From: Shinisaurus crocodilurus
Taxonomy: Eukaryota; Chordata; Lepidosauria; Squamata; Shinisauridae
Direction of reading: 5' to 3'
Length of the DNA stretch: 64,000 nucleotides
Assembly (NCBI GenBank): GCA_021292165.1
Contig: CM037879.1
Span: 160,087,278-160,151,277 of the forward strand
A program made the position numbers and the translations under genes. The notes under the pieces are model-generated. The model did no database searches, was not told the origin of the DNA, and saw only the letters and a list, made by a program, of their open reading frames with translations. Below, piece by piece: positions 1 to 10,722 of this stretch (position 1 is its first letter; every line of letters begins with the position of its first letter).

Positions 1-419
1 GGTGAGCTAACTTTGTATATATCAGACAATTCTGATGCGGCGGTGCATCCAGGCATGCACTCCTCCACATGTATTCTAAGGTGACACCCGCTTGTGAGGA
101 GGACTGTACATCATGTCCTTGGTATACATTCACATCCTCACTGACCAGAAGCATGGCAAAATGAACTTGATTCATGTACTATAGGATGCCAATGCAGTTA
201 CATTGGTACAAGCCACTCTGTGTCACTATCATAGAGAGCCTAGTTGCTGGTACATGTGTGAATAACAAGAAAACTGTCTTCCAACATGGGGAAGTTAATT
301 GAAATGGAGCTAGTTTTAGAATGTGTGAACCCAATCTACCATTATTACACAACATTCTTACTACCATATACTCAGCTAGAGACATGTTACTCCTGTTCTG
401 TTTAATTGGCACTGACTGC
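1..419. other. No recognised feature
   Basis: Mixed-composition sequence. I see no gene, no repeat family shared with the rest of the window, and only short open frames without protein-like character. Confidence 0.4.
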
Positions 420-595
420 TGCTTTGTTTCTGAGCTTCAATTCAAAGTGCTGAACCTTTAAAGCCCTATATGACTTAGGACCTGTTCACGTGTGAGCAGA
501 GTTGGGAGATTTATAATCCTATCTGTGTGCTAACAGACGCCTGAAATTCCACACACAGATCTTCCAGATCTCACCTCCCTACACAGCGTGCAGCG

Positions 596-1119
596 TGTTG
601 TGTCGGTGCCAATTTTGACCAGCCCAGTCTGCCCCTGTAATCAGACTTGCTTCCAGCTTCCCCGTTGCAGATTAATCCATGGAGTCAGGAAACACTCTGT
701 AACACCACAGGTCTATTTCTACCTGTTTATTTACTTAGCAAGTAAAGTTCTACAGAGTATACATTTCCTAGTTACAGTCCGTGTGCAGAGTATAAATGCA
801 TAGCAAGCATTACATCCAGTGGAGTAAGTTGAGCTTCACTCCACCTCAGCAAAGACGTTACATTGTTGCAGGAACAAAGCCTTAGCAAGAAGAACCAGAA
901 GAAGAGAGAAAGCAGTCCAGCTTCTCTCTAAGATGGCTTTAGACAGAAAACAAGTTAGCACGTCATCAGAACATACAAACCATGTGACCAGCTCATGTTG
1001 TTCTCACAGTCCAGAATCAAGGATTCTAGTAAGACATAACAAAACCTGTTTACAGCCATTCTGTCCCTTCCATGTGTAAACAATGTGCTGCAGCTGGTAA
1101 AGTGATACATATCACAACA
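596..1119 (-). mobile_element. ERV-type LTR (minus strand)
   Basis: The segment begins TGTTGTG and ends CACAACA, perfect 7-bp inverted termini of the TG...CA class. On the minus strand an AATAAA poly-A signal lies at about 726-731, roughly 130 bp before the 3' end, as expected for an R-U5 arrangement. The flanks CAGCG and CCTTA do not match, so I cannot show a TSD; it may have decayed or the copy may have recombined. No internal retroviral coding sequence is present. It interrupts an L2 and is therefore younger than that L2. Confidence 0.6.
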
Positions 1120-1352
1120 CCTTAAGATTCATATGTTGCTCCCTGCATGCTTCGGGGATCATCTGTCACACTTCTTCAGGTCCCCTGCCCCCATGAAGTA
1201 TAGGGAGTATCTATCATGTGTAGGGCTTTTTCTGTAGTGGCACCTACCCTGTGGAATACTTTGTCTCTTGAGATCCATCAGGCCAAAACACTCTACTGGT
1301 TTTGGTGGCTGGTAAAAACTGGCTTTTAAAAAACCCAGATCAAAACCAATTT

Positions 1353-1408
1353 GGGCTGCAGTCCTATACATGCATACCTGGGAGTAAGACCCTATTGAAC
1401 TCAATACT
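1353..1408. repeat. Partial copy of a short palindromic repeat
   Basis: It resembles the left half of the approximately 75-bp palindrome seen at 7687, 33469 and 35246 (CCTATACA...ACCTGGGAGTAAG...ATTGAACTCAAT). The right half has diverged. It lies inside the L2 3' region. Confidence 0.4.
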
Positions 1409-1650
1409 TTTTAAAGTATTGTTCCATTTTTCATTGCTATACTAAAATTATTGCTGTTTGTTGGTTTATTATGTTAAATATATTTGGTTGTTTTTTTTTA
1501 ATGATTTCGATTGTTAGAAATGGAGTGTGCAATATATTGTCTTTAAATATTCTTACTTTAATATCTGCCTTGATTTCCTTTTTTAAAAATAAAAATAAAA
1601 ATAAGGCTGAATATAAATATAAATACCAAAAGGTTTTGTGTGTTTTTTTG

Positions 1651-2557
1651 GCATATAATGTAGCAACTCCATGATCATAGGATGTTGATAGCACAAGTAA
1701 TTCTTAATAATTTCATCGTCATCAACAGCAGAAATATCTGTTTGCAGAGATTAATCATGTAACTATGTGGGCATATTGTGGAAAGTGAAGCCGCCGGTGT
1801 ACAAGATCAAGAAGCTAATCAAATGGACAGAGGCACTACATCATTAACCCAGCCAAACTCCCCAGGAATAGCCTCTTGCTCTTGCAAAAATTATAATGAG
1901 CTATTAAATGGTCACAAGCATTTATGGCCTTGATTATACATCTCTTCCACAATACCAGTTTTGCTGTCAGGGTGACCTGTTGCACCATGCACTGTGATTG
2001 GTTCAATAATGACTCTAAAGGACAAGTGTCACCTATAGAAGTCATCAACTTTGCTTCTGACAGCCCTCTGGGTCTTCTCTAGAGAAAACTCTAGTCAAGC
2101 ACAGAATAGAAAACTATCACCTTTACAATGAGGAGAAGACACTAACTATACAGAAGCTGCAGAGGGAAGGGTGGGGGAATGTCCAGGAAAGTAAGTAATG
2201 CTGGGAGCTTCTCTTCCACTGCTGAACTAGTTCATCTATCCTGTGTTACTTGTTGCTGTTTCTCCTTCACTTAATGGCAGCTGATGCTTGGGCATTCTTT
2301 AGAGCTGAGAGTCAAAACAGTACTTTTAGTTCTGTTTTCACGGTTGTTGACATCCACCCATAGACCTGTATGATTTCCAAGCTTGAACATCTTTCTTGCC
2401 TGCACGAGCTTTTTGGATCCAGTTCCAGTTCCAGTTGAAAGTGCTGGGCTTGACCTGTACATCTCTATTAACTGCTTAGGACCTCAGGACCTCATAGAAC
2501 ATCTCCTGTTTGTATCGACCTTTGCCTTAAGGTCACAAATAAGATACAAATATTATA
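1651..2557. other. No recognised feature
   Basis: Unassigned sequence with only small open frames. Around 2430-2490 there is faint similarity to L2 coding text, too weak to annotate. Confidence 0.35.
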
Positions 2558-2755
2558 GGGAGGGGCCATAACTCAGTGCTAGAGCACCTGCTTTGCATGC
2601 ACAGGGTCCCAGCTTTGATTCCCCACCATCTCCAGGCAGGCCTGGAAAAATGCCTGCCTGAAACCCTGGTGAGCCACTGCCAGTCAGTATTGGCAATACT
2701 GGGTTGGATGGGCAGATGGTCTGACGTGGTATAAGGCAGCACACTATGTTCCTAT
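2558..2755 (+). mobile_element. Sauria-type tRNA-derived SINE
   Basis: A tRNA-like head carries pol III box A-like CTCAGTGCTAGAGCA and a box B-like TTTGATTCCCC. The unique body contains CCTGCCTGAAACCCTGG, and the tail contains GGTCTGAC, ATAAGGCAGC and TGTTCCTATG. This head-body-tail order is that of the lizard/snake Sauria SINE family, whose tail is shared with Bov-B LINEs. It is the most complete copy here; fragments occur at 12563, 51193 and 61241. Confidence 0.8.
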
Positions 2756-2796
2756 GAGTATTTATGGCCATACTCATAGTATATTACCCTGGTATC

Positions 2797-3758
2797 CAGG
2801 GATGTTGAAGAGTCCTTGGTTTCGAGTCACGAGTCGAGTCACAAGTCTTTGGACCCAAGTCCGAGTCCAAGTCCTTGGTCCAAAATGGTGACTCATGAGT
2901 CACGAGTCACGAGTCACTCCCAAAGCTGACTCCATGAGTCCCTATTAAAATCAATGGGGGTTTTTCCCCAACAAAATAAGGCTACTTCAGATGTGTGGCT
3001 TAAATAAATTCTAGGCACAAGTGTGCGTTTTTATTTCAAAGCTCTGCAACTGATTTTGGCAAGAACAGACCAGGCAGAAAAACCCAAAATAACCAGGCAG
3101 GCAGAGGAGGCAGGGAACCCCAAAGCAGGCAGGCAGAGGCCTTTGTCTTGGACAATTCAACTGTTGAACTGGTCAAGAAGAGACCAGACAGGCAGAGGAG
3201 GCTGGGAACCCCAGACAGGCAGGCAGGCAGGCAGAGGCAGCCAAACCCAAAATGTCTGAAAGGTTGCATTTTAGAAAAATGATTTAAAAAAATAAACTTG
3301 CTGTACTTCCTAAAACTTATCCATGTTGCATTTGAGGAACATGATTTTTTCTAAATGTTTGGCCCCCATTCTGGAACTGGTGAGATCTCATTACAATTCC
3401 ACCCTCACTGAACACCCGCTCCACTGGTGATGAACTTGCTGGAACCAGAAACACACTCAGAGCAGCCACACAGAGTAATCTCAGGTCCTTCTTCTGCCTC
3501 TCCCAAGTACGCAACACATCAATCAAAATAAATCTTGACACACTGTTGGGGCTGCACTCCTGGTAGCCGTCCATAGTGGCCAAGCAGCGGCACACCTTGC
3601 TTCCATGCGCTCTTCGCCGGCAATCACGCTCCTCTCCACTCCTTCTGGCACAGCTCAGGGATGTTGAAGAGTCCTTGGTCTCGAGTCCCGAGTCGAGTCA
3701 GAGGAGGGACTCAGTCCGACTCATGAGTTGAGTCCTCGAGTCCGAGTCCCCATCCCTG
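2797..3758. mobile_element. hAT DNA transposon, 962-bp internally deleted copy
   Basis: It starts CAGGGATGTTGA and ends CCATCCCTG (terminal inverted repeats, 10 of 12 bases matching) and is flanked by a perfect 8-bp TSD, CTGGTATC, at 2789-2796 and 3759-3766. Both ends carry dense GAGTC/CGAGTC subterminal motifs, as hAT transposases use. The interior (3092-3240) has a GGCAGGCAGAGG-rich tandem stretch, and the minus strand keeps the C-terminal hATC part of a transposase. A second copy of the left end lies internally at 3656-3700. It is nonautonomous, because most of the transposase is missing. Confidence 0.88.
3317..3595 (-). pseudogene. hAT transposase, C-terminal dimerisation domain (hATC) remnant
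   Basis: The 92-codon minus-strand frame contains the hATC signature: a leucine-rich run into VFLVPASSSPVERVFSEGG, the family pattern PASS..xER.FS..G. In intact hAT transposases this region dimerises the protein. Only the end is present; the RNase H-like catalytic core and the BED zinc finger are absent from the 962-bp element, so it cannot encode an active transposase. It lies wholly inside the hAT at 2797-3758, which supports that classification independently of the termini. The start residue is arbitrary, since the frame is a fragment. Confidence 0.82.
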
Positions 3759-3819
3759 CTGGTATCCAAGGATAAAGAGCAGTCTAAAAATACTTTTAAT
3801 GAAGAAATAAATCCATGGA

Positions 3820-4225
3820 GGCTCTCCTCCAAGTGTCCACCTCAAACTGAAGTTTGGAGGGCGACCATAAGAGAGAGAGCCTTTTTCGATGGTGCCCCCT
3901 GGCTCTGGAATGCTCTTCCAAGGGAAACTCACCTGGCACCTACATTGGTTTCCTTTCAGCACAAGCGAAGACTTCCTTTGTTCTCCCAGTCCTATGAAGA
4001 TCTTGTTGTTTCAGTCCCTATGGCACTGCTGGTGGTTTTAGCTCCTCTATTTATGGTATAGGCTGCATTTAGGTGCTGTGGTTTGTATTGCATTTTATTG
4101 TGTTGGGGCTTTTTTATGCTTAAGATTTATTATTGGAATTTTTAAATTGTATTAGCATTGTATTTTAATTGATTTTGTATGGCACCTAGGAACTTGTTTT
4201 ATAGGAATCTAGCAAGCATAATAGA
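3820..4225 (+). mobile_element. L2-type LINE 3' end (plus strand)
   Basis: Translated text around 3870-3990 reads RERAFFDGAPWLWNALP followed by LAPTLVSF..KRRL, the C-terminus of L2 ORF2. It is followed by an AT-rich 3' UTR (TGTATTAGCATTGTATTTTA) ending near 4225 in ATAGATAAAT. The copy is 5'-truncated. The LINE starts shortly after the right TSD of the hAT at 2797. Confidence 0.6.
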
Positions 4226-4429
4226 TAAATCTGACAGAGATCACAGCCTGGAGAAACCTGTGCAAAACCTCTCAAAGGCTGGGCTTTGTTTGTTTTTCAG
4301 GCTCCAGAAAACTGGCAATCTCTAAACTAGACCACATTGCACAGGTCAGGGAGCTTTGGGAGCTTATCTGACTAAGCTGTGGGAAGCTCCCTGATCAGAA
4401 TGAGTTCCTCTTCATAAGCCCTCCCCTTA

Positions 4430-4770
4430 GTCCATGGGACTGATAACAGGCCTGCCCTAGCCCTGTCCCAGCTCTATTTACTCTCACATGGATTGGGAGG
4501 AGGGCTTAAGGAGAGCATATAAAGGGATTATGTGTAAATTTCATCTCATTCAGGTTGGGGAGGTTCCTCAAGCTTGGTCCCACAAGCTGAGGGGGTAGTT
4601 CAGCTCCTTTGCTCCCTGAACTATGGTGTCATCCCTGAACAGTGCCCTGTGCTAGTAGCTTAGTAGAAGGCTTGAAAAAGCAGCTTTTGCACACCTTTAA
4701 CAGAGCTACAATTTGTGTCTAGGACTTGGACAAAAAACATAGGGACACTTTTCATAATCATGTTGTTTGC
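4430..4770. repeat. Unclassified interspersed repeat, copy A
   Basis: Several blocks are shared in the same order with 58340-58640: ACATGGAT, AGAGCATATA..AAA, CAGCTCCTTTG.TCCC, GCCCTG, TTTGCACA and AGGACWTGGA. Both copies contain a TATA-like ATATAAA. No coding potential or terminal repeat is visible. It could be an LTR fragment or a DNA element body. Confidence 0.45.
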
Positions 4771-5018
4771 TTAGCTCATTCCCAAGTGCTTCTTCCCACA
4801 CGGCACGTGCATTTTTTGGACACGCAAATTAAAACTCAGCCATCTGCCTTGTCTTCCCTGCCTCTTTTTAAAATCCTTTGTCAACCTCTCCATTTTGAAT
4901 GCTACTGTATACATAAACTTTTTTGATTATTAAATGCGTTCATCAGGAAACATGCCTGATGTGTGCAGAGCTTGCTAAATCCAGCTTTTGAAAGCAGGTT
5001 ATCCCTTTGTCAGATTTT

Positions 5019-5053
<35 letters not shown>

Positions 5054-6522
5054 GCCCCCCTCTCAATAGCCTGTCAATCATCTCATAAAATAAAGGTTTA
5101 TTCTTATTATCAGTGTGGCAAGTTTCAGTTGTCAAAAGCTGGTAGTGGAAAGGTCAAGAGACTAATCACTGATATCCTTTCAACAGCTATCTTCTTTCCT
5201 AGTCAGAAGTTCAGCAAGAGATAAAGGTAAAAAAAAGGGAAGGCCACCTTTCAGGTTTATTCCTGATATTCTCTGATATAGCCTGATTCTCCCACTCCCC
5301 GGAACACCATGGCAGGCAATGCCACATTGTCCCCTAAAGGATAAGTCGGCTTCGCCGTGATGTTTTGTTCCTATCAAGGAGCATGAGGAATGAAATGAGT
5401 GCATGCTTGAATGTGCCTGCCTCTCTGAAAAGAGACTGTTTCCATGGTTCGATGTGTCATCTTTAATATGAAAGGCATCGCAGTTCCGACTCTCATTTCC
5501 CTAGTTTTAGGATTTGAGTACTTTTTCTGCTTTCAAATAATTGGGGGACATCCCACCATAGTGGATTTTGTCTGGGGTCCTACAACACAAAAGTGGATAT
5601 TGGAGTCCCATTTTCAGTTACCAGATTGGAAGTAGAGGTTCTGTTTGGATCCTTATGGGATGATGATTGATAACCAATGGATTGTTGGATATGACTGCCA
5701 TAGTTACAGTCATATGAAATATTGATTTCTTGCTGTTAATTGTATTTTTCTGTGGACACTACTTCTCTGGCTCTGGTTCAATCTGTATGCATATTGTAAT
5801 TCCTGGGGTGCTTTCCTGGCTTAACACACTGTAGCAGTTGTGGCTTACAACTCGGCTAGTATTGCCACAGCGGATAAAATGGTCGTGTAAGATTGGACTG
5901 GAAGTACATTGGAGTGATGCTGTTTGACATCAGAGGGAGAATTAAGGCATCTGAAGAAGCAAGCTCTTGATTATGAAAGCTCCTGCTGCAATGAATTAAA
6001 ATTAATGTCCAATCTATACTTAGCTGGCAATGAGGTAAAAGCCTTTCCCCCATGTTTTCTCATGATACTCTGGCACTGTTTGCATACACATATCTAGCCC
6101 TGTTTGTTTTGGCACCTCAGCTATATCTGTTGGATTTGCCTTGGGCTTCATTCTAGGGACTGGCTCCAACCCATGGCTTTTGGATACAGTCCTTCCAGTG
6201 TGGCTCTGCAAGAGAAGCCAACAGAGTGGCCTAATTGCATGGTTACTTAACATTGCTTTGCTGACAGGGAGAAGGAGCTCATGGGAGAAGGAGCTGTACA
6301 ATTGGACCTTCTCACATGTTCCTTGTATCTAAATGGTCCACAAGTGGTATGAGAAGAAGACCGATGAGTGGCTTTCCTGCCACTGCTGAGTTTGTGTGAA
6401 TTGGACCATAGGGCACAACAATTCAGCCAATGTTAAAGTGCTGACATAATGCCTTTGCCCTTTTGGAGCATTGGTGAAGAACTGTTTGTGAACATTCCAA
6501 GAGCATTCAAGTCAGTTAGGAT
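4771..6522. other. No recognised feature apart from a (TC)n tract
   Basis: Apparently single-copy sequence. The only simple structure is the (TC) microsatellite at 5021-5050. The small open frames do not resemble proteins. Confidence 0.35.
5021..5050. repeat. (TC)n microsatellite
   Basis: Fifteen uninterrupted TC units. Confidence 0.95.
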
Positions 6523-6715
6523 ATTTTATTTATTTATTTACAGCATTTTTACCCCACTCTTCAGCCAAAAAAGGCTCCCAGAGTGGCTTACAAAGATTAA
6601 TATTAGACAGCCCCTGCCCTCAGGCTTGCAATCTAAAAGACATGACACAAAAGGAAAAGGGATTGGGAGGGAGGAGGAAGAAAGCAAAAACTCAGGCACC
6701 AGTTCGTAGTTACAA
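6523..6715 (-). mobile_element. LINE 3' end (L2/CR1-like, minus strand)
   Basis: It starts with a (TTTA)n stretch, followed by ACAGCATTTTTACCCC, CTCCCAGAGTGGCTTACA and GCCCTCAGGCTTGCAATC. This matches the arrangement of the other minus-strand LINE tails here: a simple ATTT terminus, then CAGCAT/ACCCC, then GAGTGG. No ORF remains. Confidence 0.45.
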
Positions 6716-7633
6716 TTCTTAGTTAAAATTCTTTTCTTAATTTTTTATTCCACCTTTCTACACTGAAGTGTACTCTATATGGAATGGCAGATAGATGGAT
6801 GGGTCTATAGATGCATAAAGTTATTTCTCAGTTGTTTGTAGTCTCAACATAAACATGTCATTAATATGTTATGGAAATTATTCTTTTCTTTGACAACATC
6901 TGTTTGTTGTTAAAATCTTCAATAATTATGTTTCTCCAGAATCACTGACTCTGCCCTTTTTTTGAGTTTGAAGTAAAATGTGTACCATAATCTCTGTTTG
7001 TACCACGGCATTACGCTTGAATCCATTTGGACTCATAATGGGAGAGAACTGATCACTAGGGCTGGTCTGAATATTCATCCATTTAGCATTTTAGTAGCAA
7101 GTGATGCTTATGAGGGGCTGAAATATTTTCTGAAAATCCTCTAATTCTGGGAATGATAGCTTTTTTGTTTTGTTTTTAGAAAATGTCTTTGTTGTGCTTT
7201 CCCCCAATCCTCTGCTGATTCAATGTACTTGTTTTCCTGGATCTTTTTCCTTGGAATAGTCACGTGGGTGATGCCAGCCAATTGTGAATCACATAGGGAA
7301 CAGGATGATGTCACAACAATACCTAGCTAATCAGAGCTGACTGCGTGGCTATGTCAGTTGGGAGGTATTGACCTCATGTGCAGTGGCTAAAGACAGCTAG
7401 CTAGCCAGATTCTTTTTTTTTTTTTTTTTTTTTAATGCAATGGCCCCCAAATTACCAAAATGAAAGGGTGGCTTTTTTGATGCTGCCAAAAATGTTCATG
7501 AACAGCACCTCATGATTTTGGCTCAGCGAATCATGTGTTAAATTATCCCCCTGAAATTGATGGGATTCAAAAGAGCTTAACCTTTGCTTGGATCTTGTGT
7601 GCCCATTCAATGGAAAATGCAAACAGAACACCA
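6716..7633. other. No recognised feature apart from a T run
   Basis: AT-rich unassigned sequence. A 21-base T run sits at 7413-7433, perhaps the tail of an unidentified minus-strand retroposon. Confidence 0.35.
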
Positions 7634-7924
7634 AGCTATTTCAGAAAGCCATTTACCCACAAGCTTAAGACCCTTAGGCTGCCTACAATCCTATACACAC
7701 TTAGCAAGTCCCATTGAACTCAGTGGGACTTACTTCAGAGCAGACATGTATAGGATTGAATTGTTGGTCTTTAAAGTGCCTCAGGATTATTATTTATTTT
7801 TTTGTATTCTAGAAAACAGAACAACAACCCAACTCTACTTTTAAAAAAGATTTAGGAAGCACTGAAGAAATTACTAAACCGTCAGATGTCATTGTTTGTG
7901 GGTAAATGGCTTTCTGAAATAGCT
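7634..7924. repeat. 291-bp segment bounded by a perfect 29-bp inverted repeat
   Basis: Positions 7634-7662 and 7896-7924 are exact reverse complements (29 of 29), beginning AGCTATTTCAGAAAGCC. The match stops abruptly at both sides. The 233-bp interior includes the palindromic micro-repeat at 7687. No TSD is obvious and no other copy exists in the window. It could be an unclassified nonautonomous DNA element or a foldback rearrangement. Confidence 0.55.
7687..7757. repeat. Palindromic micro-repeat
   Basis: Outer arms AATCCTATACA and TGTATAGGATT are exact reverse complements, and the centre, GTCCCATTGAACTCAGTGGGAC, is near-palindromic. Related copies lie at 33469 and 35246, with a partial at 1353. 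The full 71 bp could fold into a hairpin. Confidence 0.6.
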
Positions 7925-9020
7925 TTTTTTTTTTCTCCCATTGAGATTAAGAAGAAAATATTACAGCTAGAAAACAGGGTAGGTGAAATTGATTTCATTT
8001 AACAATAACCTTCCAGCCTCGCTTCACGTCTTACTCAAATAACCTTTGTAACTAATTATAGTGGGATCTGAAAATAAAGCACTTCTAGGCTGAGGGGTTT
8101 TAGAAGTCATCAAAATTATCCAATGCTCAATGGACCAAAAATTCTATAAATTATTATCTTGCACTCCCTCGCATGTCTGCCTGCAAGTTAACATCTATAG
8201 AGTTGTGAGGAGTAAACACACGTATCATCAAATGTTCTATTGATAGTCAGAGGTGTTAATGGTAGCAGAGGAAATCAATCATATCTAAACTCTCTTTCTT
8301 CTTTTCTCTTTGAATTAAAAACAAGATAATCAGCATGTAATTTGTTCTTTGGGGTATTTTGTTTCAGCTTGCTGTCCTTGGGGGAAAAATATATGCATGA
8401 TATACTCTGCTGCACAATCCCCATGTTTTTTGGGGGGTGGGGTGGGATAATTTATTTCTGAATTTTCAATATGTAGAAAAACTTGCAGATCAGGACAGGA
8501 CAATTTCAGAACAGTTGGCTTGCTTAGTCCATTGCACAGATCCAAAAGGTAAAAATGTAGCCTTTGGGTCAAAGTCCATTCATTCATTATGTCAATAGTA
8601 AACCTGGAGTAGTAGGCTCAATGCTGCAGTGGGCCAGATCTTAGGTTGGAACTATATGTTCCTCCCCAACATGGGCTAGGACACTTCTCCCATCTCTCTG
8701 CTATAAAGTAGCACATTGGAGAGGACATTCTGTAGGTGAGAGGCCACAGGCAGGTGAAGAAGTGACTAACCCTTACCCAACCACTAATTTCCCCCTGTAA
8801 ATCATTCCTCTCACCTGCTTTTCCTTTGGCCACATTCCAGATCTTTGTTTCTATCATAAGCACAATCTGTAGGGGAAGTGGGGAGTAGAAAGCAGAGGAA
8901 GGGTTCAGTACCCCTCTCCTTGCTGTTTCTCCTTTGCAAATTGCCCCCTTTCAATATTGCTTCACAGTGGAAAGGCTGCAGAAGAAATCTCTAACATGGA
9001 TGAAATTTGTAGTTCTACCC
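7925..9020. other. No recognised feature
   Basis: Unassigned AT-rich sequence without shared repeats or protein-like frames. Confidence 0.35.
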
Positions 9021-9411
9021 TAGGGATGTTGGAGAAATCTGCAACAGATTCAAATGAGTTCAGATTTTTATGAATCCAACCCATGGATTCTGCAGTGGAC
9101 TGGCTTTTCCTGAGTTGCACAGATTCCACGGACTTGCGGACCATTAGTCATGGAAAAATACAAAAAATTAAAAACACCACCAATTTAAAATGTGCATCCC
9201 ATCCCATAGTTTAAAGCATGAAAATGCACATTTGGGGGAGATTTGCACATTTTGGGAACTGCAAATTTGCACAAGTGCGCACAAATGCAAGTTTGGGAAA
9301 TTGAAAAAAAAACAAAAACTGATTCCGTCAATGAGTGGACGATGCAACGAAAGATGCCTGACAATCTGTGAAACGTAGACAGAATGGATTTAACAAAATC
9401 CATATATCCTA
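9021..9411. mobile_element. hAT-like MITE, TAGGGATG family
   Basis: The left end, TAGGGATGTTGGAGAAATC, and the right end, ATTTAACAAAATCC..ATCCTA, match those of 57927-58326. Shared internal blocks are CAGTGGACTGGCTTTT and CCTGACAATC.GTGAAAC. The middle is a degenerate array of GCACATTT/GCAAATTTGCACA motifs. No TSD is visible, so the hAT assignment rests on end similarity to elements that do have 8-bp TSDs. Confidence 0.5.
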
Positions 9412-10084
9412 ATGAAGACACAACGTAGACGAGGAATATAATCCCAAATCACATATTTATTTTTTATTTATTATATTTATACCAGTAAACAGAAAAAGGA
9501 TGAACATGTTCTTTTCCTTACATTAATCTACCCTTAACTTTAAAGACTATGCCCTTTGATCCGCTACCAGCACCTTGACAGCACTGCGTGAGCGGAGCAT
9601 GATCATACAGAGTGCTGGCCACAGAACAGGACGGGGTGCCCATGCCATTGGAAAGACCAGTGGCATGGGCCCCCACTCATGTGTTGTATCATTTACATGT
9701 CAGTCCAGCTTTGCGGGGACTGCTCCTGGAATGGCTTAGGTAGGGGTGCTCAAGGATTTCATTTGATCCATCAAGTTCTGAAGTGAGCCAACATGATGAT
9801 CCCCACTTTCTAGACTAATGTGCAGATGGGAACAAAAGAGACTTTTGGATTTGGCACTTGAGAATATTCTGATACAGTACTTGGCTCAATAAATGACCAA
9901 GATGTTTATTTTTAAAAAAAATAAATACATGTTTTAGGATAAAATATACTGAGAAATGCATTTAGAGAGAAAATACATTCAATCAAAATACATATTTAAA
10001 TATGAATTTTCTTACAGGTCATTTGTAAAAAAAATTCACATTATTAATTCAGAAACTGGATGGAATGGACTTAGGAATTAAAGT
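9412..10084. other. No recognised feature; AT-rich
   Basis: Contains a TTTATTTTTTATTTATT stretch near 9456, possibly a short minus-strand LINE tail, and otherwise unassigned AT-rich sequence. Confidence 0.3.
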
Positions 10085-10690
10085 CAGGGGTGAAGAACCT
10101 GAGACCTGGGGTCCCGATTCAGCCCATCTGGCATCTCAACCTGGCCCTTTAGGATCCAACAGATTCCCAAGCCCCCTTTCCCTTGCTCCACCCCCTTTTC
10201 CTGACTACCAATATTATTTCCTGGCTCTTGTGTAGTTCCCCCCCCCTCTAAGGTGAAATGCCTCTATTAAGGCCTAGTTACTGACAATAAGAGCTTCAAG
10301 CTAAAATATGGTATTTTATGCCGACCCCTTTTATTTATTTATTTATCATATTTATGCCCCACCTTTTTTCCTGGAAGGAACCCAAGGCGGCTTACATAAT
10401 CCTCCTCCTCCTCTCCATTTTATCCTCACAACAACCCTGTGAGGTAGGTTAGGCTTAGAGTCAGTGACTGACCCAAAGTCACCCAGTGAGTTTCATGGTC
10501 GTGTGGGGACAAGAACCTGGATCTCCCAAGTCCCAGTCCAACACTCTAACCACTACACCACACTCGCTCTCTTTGTCCCTGCCCCATTTGTCTTTGTCGC
10601 TGCCACAGTTGCCTTCAGCTCCATCCACCACCAGAATATAGCCCCTGAGAGCTTCTCCAGAATGGAATTTTGCCATCTGCTAGAAATGGA
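10085..10690. mobile_element. hAT-like MITE (CAGGGGTGAAGAACC family), interrupted by a MIR
   Basis: The left end CAGGGGTGAAGAACCTGAG and the blocks AAGGCCTAGTTACTG.CAATAAG and CCCCTGAGAGCTTCTCCA match the two copies with recognisable TSDs at 32818 and 34307. The body is split at about 10330 by a minus-strand MIR (10331-10571). The expected right terminus GGTTCCTCACCCCTG is missing or diverged. Confidence 0.65.
10331..10571 (-). mobile_element. MIR/CORE-type tRNA SINE (minus strand)
   Basis: On the minus strand it reads from a tRNA-like head with a box B-like GGTTCTTGTCC, through the CORE segment (CACTGGGTGACTTTGGG, GTCACTGACTCT) and CAGGGTTGTTGTGAGGAT, to a tail of AATAAATAAA. It is inserted inside the hAT at 10085, so it is the younger element. 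Confidence 0.8.
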
Positions 10691-10722
10691 AATAGACTGA
10701 TTTGTCCATCTTAGGCTGTTGA

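Larger units (their letters stand above)
420..1650 (+). mobile_element. L2-type LINE, degenerate 3' part, split by an LTR
   Basis: The left piece (about 438-560) keeps a degraded version of the L2 ORF2 C-terminal text equivalent to FKVL..KALYDLGP. The right piece (about 1180-1345) reads RAFSVVAPTLWN, the conserved L2 ORF2 end that recurs at 3820, 12320, 42860 and 47528. The AT-rich 3' end runs to about 1650 with a short A/T tail. An ERV-type LTR (596-1119) separates the two pieces. The outer boundaries are approximate and the frame is broken. Confidence 0.6.
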
